From Chloroflexota bacterium (GTDB lineage: Bacteria; Chloroflexota; Limnocylindria; P2-11E): a stretch of 7,480 bases of DNA. The first letter of the stretch is position 1. The number at the start of each line of letters is the position of its first letter. The stretch is from NCBI GenBank assembly GCA_013695575.1, contig JACDAF010000364.1:1-7480 (forward strand), written 5' to 3'. The translations under genes and the position numbers were made by a program. The notes beneath the pieces were generated by a model. That model saw only the letters and a program-made list of their open reading frames with translations. It had not been told where the DNA came from and made no database searches. Shown piece by piece: positions 1 to 3,952 of the stretch.

Positions 1-69
1 GTCGGTTACCAGCCGAAAGCGAAGCTCCTGGAGACCCTGCAGCAGCACGTCGCGGCGCCGAAGGCGTAG
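1..69 (+). CDS. C-terminal end of an unidentified protein (partial)
   Basis: Frame 1 is open from the window edge to a TAG stop at 67-69 and encodes a 22-residue tail reading VGYQPKAKLLETLQQHVAA and three more residues. A hydrophobic-Gly-Tyr-x-Pro-Lys start followed by an amphipathic helix resembles the last strand and helix of thioredoxin-fold proteins, but so short a piece cannot prove it. The codons are GC-rich at third positions like the other genes here. It lies about 100 nt upstream of the selenocysteine tRNA on the same strand. It does not resemble the winged-helix end of SelB as far as I can judge. Confidence 0.5.
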   Translation, partial: VGYQPKAKLLETLQQHVAAPKA

Positions 70-148
70 CCCGACCGCAGCATCTGCGAACTATCTGACA
101 TTCGCGCGGGACTCGTGGACGCCCCCGCACCACGCCGTCACAATTGAG

Positions 149-169
149 GTGAGTTCCTAGCGGACTCAC
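149..169 (+). other. Hairpin in the leader of the selenocysteine tRNA
   Basis: Bases 149-156 (GTGAGTTC) pair with 162-169 (GGACTCAC), giving an 8-bp stem with one G-U pair and a 5-nt loop (CTAGC). The hairpin ends 2 nt before the tRNA begins at 172. No T tract follows, so it is not an obvious terminator. It could mark the tRNA 5' end for processing, or compete with the tRNA D arm, since the 3' arm is perfectly complementary to tRNA bases 190-197. No convincing promoter was found between 70 and 148; TTGAGG at 144-149 has no good -10 partner. Confidence 0.45.
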
Positions 170-171
170 AA

Positions 172-266
172 GAGAGTGCGGGGGCTCCGGTGAGTCCCTC
201 GGTCTTCAAAACCGTTGACGGGGCGCTTACGCGTTCCGTGGTGGGTTCGACTCCCATGCACTCTCG
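172..266 (+). tRNA. selC: tRNA-Sec (selenocysteine, anticodon TCA)
   Basis: This tRNA reads UGA as selenocysteine. It is charged with serine, converted to Sec by SelA with selenophosphate from SelD, and delivered by SelB. The fold is complete: an 8-bp acceptor stem (172-179 with 258-265), 2-nt linker, 6-bp D stem (182-187 with 192-197, one G-U) closed by a 4-nt CGGT loop, and an anticodon loop CTTCAAA at 204-210 with anticodon TCA at 206-208. The variable arm is a 9-bp stem (218-226 with 231-239) with loop TTAC, and the 5-bp T stem (241-245 with 253-257) carries loop TTCGACT. The 8+5 acceptor/T geometry is the bacterial Sec type. G266 is the discriminator; CCA is not encoded. The outermost anticodon pair is a T-T mismatch (199/215). 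No selA, selB or selD is visible in the window. Confidence 0.96.
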
Positions 267-269
267 CAG

Positions 270-1595
270 ATGGCCGAAGAAACGCGCGTCCCGATCACGG
301 AAGCAGTCAGCGGCGAGCCTGGGCGCACGTCCGCGACTGCCGCGCTGCGCTACCGCGATTTCCGGCTCTTCTGGATCGGCATGGTCGTCTCGAACGTCGG
401 CAGCTGGATGCAGCTGTACGCCCTGGGCTACCTCGTCGTGCAGCTCGCGATCCGCGACGGCGTACCGCAGCTCGCGCCCTTCTACATCGGCGTGCTGGGG
501 CTCGCGCGCGCTCTGCCCAGCCTGGCCTTCGGCCTGTTCGGCGGGGTGGTCGCGGACCGCGCGGACCGGCGAAAGCTGCTGCTCCTCACGCAGGTGGCGG
601 CGACGCTGAATGCCCTCGCCATCGCGATCCTCACGATCACCGAGCGGATCAACATCGTCGAGGTCGTGGTCATCGGTGCGATCGGCTCGACGATCTTCTC
701 GTTCGATGCGCCTACGCGTCAAGCGATGGTGCCGCGGCTGGTGCGCGACCGCGACCTCGTGAGCGCGATCGGCCTCAACTCGGTGGCCTTCAATGGGGCA
801 CAGCTGGCCGGCCCGGTGCTCGGTGGCATCTTGTACATCCCGTTCGGCCTCGGCGGGCTCTTCATGATCAACGCGCTCTCGTTCTCTGCCGTCATCGCGG
901 CCCTGATCCTGATGGCACCGGTCCCGGCCGCAGCGCGGCAGCGCGACGTCACGGTGCTCCGGTCGATCCGCGAAGGTCTTGGCTACGTGCGGCACGACGT
1001 CGTCGTGCGCTGGATCATCATCCTCACCGCCGCCGCGGCGCTGCTCACGCGCCCGTGGATCCAGCTGCTGCCCGCGTTCACCGAGCAGATCCTTCGCGTC
1101 GGCGCGGTCGAGCTCTCGTGGCTCATGGGCGCGTCCGGGTTCGGCGCGCTCGGCGGTGCGCTCGTGACAGCGTCGCTCGGCAATCTTCGCCGGCGGGGGC
1201 TCATCCTGGTGATCAGCGCCTCCGCCATGGCGGCGCTGGTCGCGGTGTTCGCGCTGCAGCGCTCGCTGCTCATCGCGCTTCCGCTCCTTGCGCTGGTGGG
1301 CTTCGCGACGATGCTGTTCATGGGTATGGCGAACACGCTCGTGCAGACGCGAACGCCCGACCACCTGCGGGGACGCGTGATGAGCGTGCACACGATGGTG
1401 TTCCTCGGGGTCATGCCCCTTGGGACGCTCTTCCTCGGTGCGCTCGGCACGGTCGTGGGGGTCGACGTCGCGCTCTTCGCCGGCGCGCTTGCCGTCCTCG
1501 CGCTGGTCCTCTACGCAGCGGCGCGCGTGGCGCCGCTGCGCGATGCGGTCGCTACTTGGCGGAGCGCGCCTGTGCCGGTGCGGTCTCGCGCGTAG
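270..1595 (+). CDS. MFS_3-type efflux transporter (EntS-like)
   Basis: The 441-residue protein is an integral membrane permease of the major facilitator superfamily and probably a proton-driven exporter of small molecules. About 12 hydrophobic segments run from residue 33 to 417. Motif A between TM2 and TM3 reads GGVVADRADRRK (91-102). The FDAPTRQAMVPRLV segment (145-158) and the later MANTLVQTRTPDHLRGRVMS segment (353-372) are characteristic of the MFS_3 group containing the enterobactin exporter EntS. The substrate cannot be predicted. ATG at 270 is the only reasonable start: the next in-frame ATG is at residue 38, inside TM1, and the frame closes at 216 upstream. There is no Shine-Dalgarno sequence because the preceding bases belong to the tRNA, which ends 3 nt before the start. 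Its 3' end overlaps the zinc-ribbon gene on the opposite strand. Confidence 0.9.
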   Translation: MAEETRVPITEAVSGEPGRTSATAALRYRDFRLFWIGMVVSNVGSWMQLYALGYLVVQLAIRDGVPQLAPFYIGVLGLARALPSLAFGLFGGVVADRADRRKLLLLTQVAATLNALAIAILTITERINIVEVVVIGAIGSTIFSFDAPTRQAMVPRLVRDRDLVSAIGLNSVAFNGAQLAGPVLGGILYIPFGLGGLFMINALSFSAVIAALILMAPVPAAARQRDVTVLRSIREGLGYVRHDVVVRWIIILTAAAALLTRPWIQLLPAFTEQILRVGAVELSWLMGASGFGALGGALVTASLGNLRRRGLILVISASAMAALVAVFALQRSLLIALPLLALVGFATMLFMGMANTLVQTRTPDHLRGRVMSVHTMVFLGVMPLGTLFLGALGTVVGVDVALFAGALAVLALVLYAAARVAPLRDAVATWRSAPVPVRSRA

Positions 1596-1725
1596 GCGTC
1601 GCGTCCGCACGCTTCGGGCGTCCCCTCGTGGCGAAACAGTGGGCACAGATCATCGCTTGGTTCTCGCCGGCGAGCTGGATGTAGGCCTCATTGCCACAGT
1701 CCACACAGGTGCCTGGTGCGTTCAT
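1552..1725 (-). CDS. Small zinc-ribbon protein, 57 aa
   Basis: The minus-strand gene encodes a 57-residue protein with two knuckles, CVDC (residues 7-10) and CAHC (27-30), separated by 16 residues. This spacing is typical of a zinc ribbon binding one Zn. The C-terminal 25 residues are basic and low in complexity (RGRPKRADATP), which may mean nucleic-acid binding or simply disorder. I do not recognise a named family. The ATG at 1725 is chosen because AGGAGG lies 6 nt upstream of it on the minus strand; the frame stays open to an ATG at 1815, but that would run through the likely terminator at 1762-1798 and has no ribosome site. The last 44 nt (to TAG at 1552-1554) are antisense to the end of the transporter gene. 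It is transcribed divergently from the imuA operon. Confidence 0.75.
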   Translation of the reverse strand: MNAPGTCVDCGNEAYIQLAGENQAMICAHCFATRGRPKRADATPTRETAPAQARSAK

Positions 1726-1761
1726 GTGTCGCCTCCTCTTACGCGGGCGGAGCACGAACCC

Positions 1762-1798
1762 AGCCACGGAGGGCGCGTCTGTCTTTACGTGGCTTTTT
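1762..1798 (+). terminator. Possible rho-independent terminator upstream of the imuA promoter
   Basis: AGCCACG (1762-1768) pairs with CGTGGCT (1788-1794) over a 19-nt loop, and the 3' arm runs into TTTTT (1794-1798). This is the form of an intrinsic terminator reading rightward. It would stop transcripts coming through the transporter gene just before the SOS promoter at 1805. The long loop and 7-bp stem make it weak. Confidence 0.4.
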
Positions 1799-1804
1799 CC
1801 GGTG

Positions 1805-1832
1805 TTGACAGCCACCCGCCACCCATTAATCT
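1805..1832 (+). promoter_or_regulatory. Predicted sigma-70 type promoter of the imuA operon
   Basis: A perfect -35 hexamer TTGACA lies at 1805-1810. The best -10 is TAATCT at 1827-1832 after a 16-nt spacer, in a locally AT-richer stretch. Transcription would start near 1839, inside the LexA box, leaving a leader of about 47 nt before imuA. Alternative -10 placements (ATTAAT at 1825) give a spacer that is too short. Confidence 0.65.
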
Positions 1833-1848
1833 TCGAACATCTGTTCTA
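1833..1848 (+). promoter_or_regulatory. LexA (SOS) box
   Basis: The sequence TCGAACATCTGTTCTA contains the palindrome GAAC-N4-GTTC (1835-1846), the consensus core of Gram-positive and actinobacterial LexA operators. It sits directly downstream of the -10 element, over the predicted transcription start, so bound LexA would block the operon until DNA damage triggers LexA cleavage. Its position in front of imuA, a classic SOS gene, supports the assignment. No second box was seen before dnaE2, which implies one promoter for the whole operon. Confidence 0.85.
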
Positions 1849-1885
1849 ACGGAGGCCGGGCCGAGTAGGACGGACGGGGCGTGGC

Positions 1886-2611
1886 ATGGGGAGCGTGGCA
1901 ACCGTCGCGGCGCTGGACGGCGCGATCGCTCGGGTCGAGCGGCGTTACGGCTCGCGCGCGCTCGCGCGCGGGGCCTCCTTCGAGCGTCGCTCGGACGAGG
2001 GGGTGTTGCGCACCGGTACGGCGTTCGACCGGATCGCTGGCGGCGTGCCCACCGGCGCGCCGTGCGCGTTCGTCGGTACAGGTGCCTGCGGCAAGCTCGC
2101 GCTCGCACTCCGTGCGGTCGCCGCCGCGCAGCGTGACGGGGCGCACGTCATGTGGGTCGACCCGACGGCGTCGCTCGACGCGGTCGCCGCCTCGCACGCG
2201 GGGGTCGACCTGGATCGCCTGCTCGTGGTGCGCACGCGCAGGCGCGAGGATGCGCTCACCTCCGCCGCGGCCGCCTTGCGCAGCGGGGGATTCCGCCTCG
2301 TCGCGCTGGATACCGGTCCGGGGCTGTTGGCCTCATCGGTGCGCGCCGACGACGTCGCGCCGCTGGTCCCGCTCGTTCGTGGCTCGGCAGCGGCGCTCGT
2401 CGTCGTGACGGATCAGGCGCCGCGCCGGCTCGCACTCCTCACGTTCCGCTTCGAGCGCGTGGCCTGGGAGCGCGAGCTCGGCCGCACCACGGGCTGGACG
2501 TTTCGCGTCGCGGGTGCGCGGGGCGCCGAAGCGCTGTTCCATGCGCGCTCGTACCCACGCACGCTCCTCGATCTCGGCGTCCGCGGCGAGCTGCTCGAGG
2601 CGTCGGCATGA
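1886..2611 (+). CDS. imuA: ImuA, RecA-like mutasome accessory protein
   Basis: The 241-residue protein has a RecA-type core. FDRIAGGVPTG (47-57) corresponds to the start of the RecA ATPase domain. A degenerate Walker A, GTGACGKL (64-71), has K but lacks the usual following Ser/Thr. VMWVDPTASLDA (88-99) follows, and LVALD (138-142) sits at the Walker B strand. In other bacteria ImuA (also called ImuA' in mycobacteria) works with ImuB and DnaE2 in damage-induced mutagenesis. Leu replaces the Mg-coordinating Ser/Thr after the Walker Lys, so ATP hydrolysis is doubtful. The start ATG at 1886 has only a weak purine-rich ribosome site (ACGGGG) a few bases upstream; GTG at 1895 is a less likely alternative. 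It is the first gene after the LexA-controlled promoter, and its TGA overlaps the ATG of imuB. Confidence 0.85.
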   Translation: MGSVATVAALDGAIARVERRYGSRALARGASFERRSDEGVLRTGTAFDRIAGGVPTGAPCAFVGTGACGKLALALRAVAAAQRDGAHVMWVDPTASLDAVAASHAGVDLDRLLVVRTRRREDALTSAAAALRSGGFRLVALDTGPGLLASSVRADDVAPLVPLVRGSAAALVVVTDQAPRRLALLTFRFERVAWERELGRTTGWTFRVAGARGAEALFHARSYPRTLLDLGVRGELLEASA

Positions 2612-3648
2612 AGGTCTTCGCCGTCGCTCGGACGGCGCAGGCCGCTTCCGATGCCGCGCGCCAGCGCGCGCTCGACGCACTGCACACAGCGCTGCCGCGT
2701 GTGGGGGTGCTCGATCGCGGCGTCTACGCGTGCGACCTTCGGGGCACGCGGCGGCTGCTTGGCGCGCCGCTCGAGGTGGCGCGCCGCATCGTCGAGCTCT
2801 GCGAGCGCGCCGGCGCGACCTGCGCGATCGGCGTCGGACCGGGCACGTTCGTCGCGCGCGTGCTCGCGGATCAGACGCCGCTCGGCGAGACGCGAGAGCT
2901 CGCAATGGACGCGCGCGCGTTCCTCGCGCCGCTCCCCGTCGCGACGCTGCCACTCGACCCGCGCATCGTCGACGAGCTCGCGCTCATGGGCATCCGCGAC
3001 GTCGCCGGGTTCGCGGCGCTCGATCGCGGGTCGGTCCTCGACCGGCTCGGCCGTGCGGCCGCCGCTGCCCACGCGCTCGCCTCGGGCATGGACGATCTGC
3101 CGGTGCACGGTGTGCCGCCGCGGCGCCGCATCCGTGCAGGGCGCCGCTTCGACGACGCGATCGGCTCGAAGGAGCAGCTCGTCTTCGCGCTCCGCGTGCT
3201 CGCCGACACGGTGGCGGACAGGCTGCGGGCCGACGGCCTCGCCGCGCTGCGGCTCGTGCTGCACGCCGAGCGCGAGGATGCGCCGGCGCTGCGCCTCGAG
3301 CGCGTCCTGCTCCCGCCGGCAGCTGAACCGGCCGCGCTCGTGCGCTCGCTCCGCTGGGCGCTCGATGAGCTGCCCCACCGAAGCTTCGTTTCGGCGGGGA
3401 CCCCGGGGGACCGGCACGCGCTCGGGCGCATCGAAGCCGCGGCGATCGAGGCCGTGGAGGTGGAGCCGCTGCGCGGCAGACAGCTCGGGCTCTTCGCGCC
3501 GGACGGCGCGCACGCGGAGGAGGCCATCGCGGTCGCGCAGCACCTTCGCGGCCGTCTCGGTGCGGGTGCGGTCCTGCGCGCCCGCGTGCAGTCGCCGGAC
3601 GCGCGGCTCCCCGAGCGCGAGGTCGAATGGACGGAGGTGGTCGCGTGA
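2608..3648 (+). CDS. imuB: ImuB, inactive Y-family polymerase homologue, short N-terminus
   Basis: The 346-residue protein is a Y-family polymerase relative that in known mutasomes acts as the hub linking DnaE2 and ImuA to the beta clamp. Visible parts, in order, are a partial palm (GVYACDLRGTRRLLGAP, 38-54, then CAIGVGPGTFVARVLAD, 72-88), a helix-hairpin-helix thumb (LALMGIRDVAGFAALDRG, 124-141), a little-finger region (about 178-285) and the clamp-binding motif QLGLF (292-296). The acidic pair that active Y-family enzymes carry before the LD of the palm aligns with Gly38-Val39, so it should be catalytically dead, as expected for ImuB. It lacks about the first 70-80 residues of the palm and fingers. 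ATG at 2608 overlaps the imuA stop (ATGA); sequence in the same frame upstream is a shadow of imuA and supplies no missing domain. Confidence 0.85.
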   Translation: MKVFAVARTAQAASDAARQRALDALHTALPRVGVLDRGVYACDLRGTRRLLGAPLEVARRIVELCERAGATCAIGVGPGTFVARVLADQTPLGETRELAMDARAFLAPLPVATLPLDPRIVDELALMGIRDVAGFAALDRGSVLDRLGRAAAAAHALASGMDDLPVHGVPPRRRIRAGRRFDDAIGSKEQLVFALRVLADTVADRLRADGLAALRLVLHAEREDAPALRLERVLLPPAAEPAALVRSLRWALDELPHRSFVSAGTPGDRHALGRIEAAAIEAVEVEPLRGRQLGLFAPDGAHAEEAIAVAQHLRGRLGAGAVLRARVQSPDARLPEREVEWTEVVA

Positions 3649-3896
3649 GCCGCTTGCTGGCGGAGCCTCTCCCCGTGCGCCTGGTCTGGTGCGAGGGCGA
3701 GCCGGAGGCGTTGCGCATCGGTGCGATGCGGCTTGCGATCGCGGAAGTCGTCCGGCGCTGGCGCGTCGACGCGGAGTGGTGGAACAGCGGTCCCGACCGC
3801 GACTATCTGACGCTCCGCACGGTCGATGGCCAGCTCATGGACGTGTATGGCGATCGGCGTTCTGGCGAGTGGTTCCTCCAACGGCTGATGGACTGA
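3645..3896 (+). CDS. Small DUF6504-like protein of the mutasome operon
   Basis: The 83-residue protein (PLPVRLVWCEGEP at 8-20, VRRWRVDAEWWN at 36-47, YLTLRT at 54-59, SGEWFLQRLMD at 73-83) matches the pattern of small Trp-rich beta proteins encoded beside imuB and dnaE2 in high-GC bacteria, which I recall as DUF6504. The key features are the W-x(n)-WW segment and the C-terminal WFL-x-R-x-x-D. The function is not known to me; the context suggests an accessory or assembly role in translesion synthesis. GTG at 3645 is preferred over ATG at 3627 because it overlaps the imuB stop by 4 nt (GTGA) and has GGAGG 7 nt upstream (3633-3637). It is soluble, with no signal or membrane segment. Confidence 0.75.
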   Translation: MSRLLAEPLPVRLVWCEGEPEALRIGAMRLAIAEVVRRWRVDAEWWNSGPDRDYLTLRTVDGQLMDVYGDRRSGEWFLQRLMD

Positions 3897-3946
3897 TGTC
3901 TCCGACGGCGCGCGGACGCCGTCCGCGCGCACGCATCGCCACCTGA
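3896..3946 (+). CDS. Possible 16-codon micro-ORF bridging to dnaE2
   Basis: ATG at 3896 overlaps the stop of the preceding gene (TGATG) and runs for 16 codons, MSPTARGRRPRARIAT, ending at TGA 3944-3946, 6 nt before the dnaE2 start. The peptide is strongly basic. It has no ribosome site of its own and would need termination-reinitiation. It may be only a chance ORF over the hairpin at 3908-3930, but it could couple dnaE2 translation to the upstream genes, since dnaE2 has a poor ribosome site. Confidence 0.2.
   Translation: MSPTARGRRPRARIAT
3908..3930 (+). other. Strong hairpin in the gap before dnaE2
   Basis: GCGCGCGGAC (3908-3917) pairs perfectly with GTCCGCGCGC (3921-3930) over a 3-nt loop: a 10-bp, almost pure G-C stem. 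It ends 22 nt before the dnaE2 ATG and has no T tract. It could reduce readthrough into dnaE2, protect the upstream message, or be opened by ribosomes translating the micro-ORF that covers it. Confidence 0.6.
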
Positions 3947-3952
3947 CGCGAG

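Noticed and set aside
138..1646. 502-codon open frame on the minus strand across the transporter region
   Set aside because: The product is an Arg/Asp/Glu/His-rich composition typical of antisense frames in GC-rich DNA, it runs through the tRNA gene, and the opposite strand encodes a clear MFS protein with family motifs.
215..1684. 489-codon open frame on the plus strand overlapping the transporter
   Set aside because: Arg/Ala-rich shadow frame without motifs, beginning inside the tRNA gene.
2152..2607. Upstream extension of the imuB frame that might supply its missing N-terminus
   Set aside because: The extension is an Arg/Gly/Ala-rich shadow of imuA with no Y-family motif; the ATGA overlap at 2608 is the natural start.
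3627..3644. ATG at 3627 as start of the small DUF6504-like gene
   Set aside because: It has no ribosome site of its own and adds six residues (MDGGGR) that include the Shine-Dalgarno sequence of the GTG at 3645.
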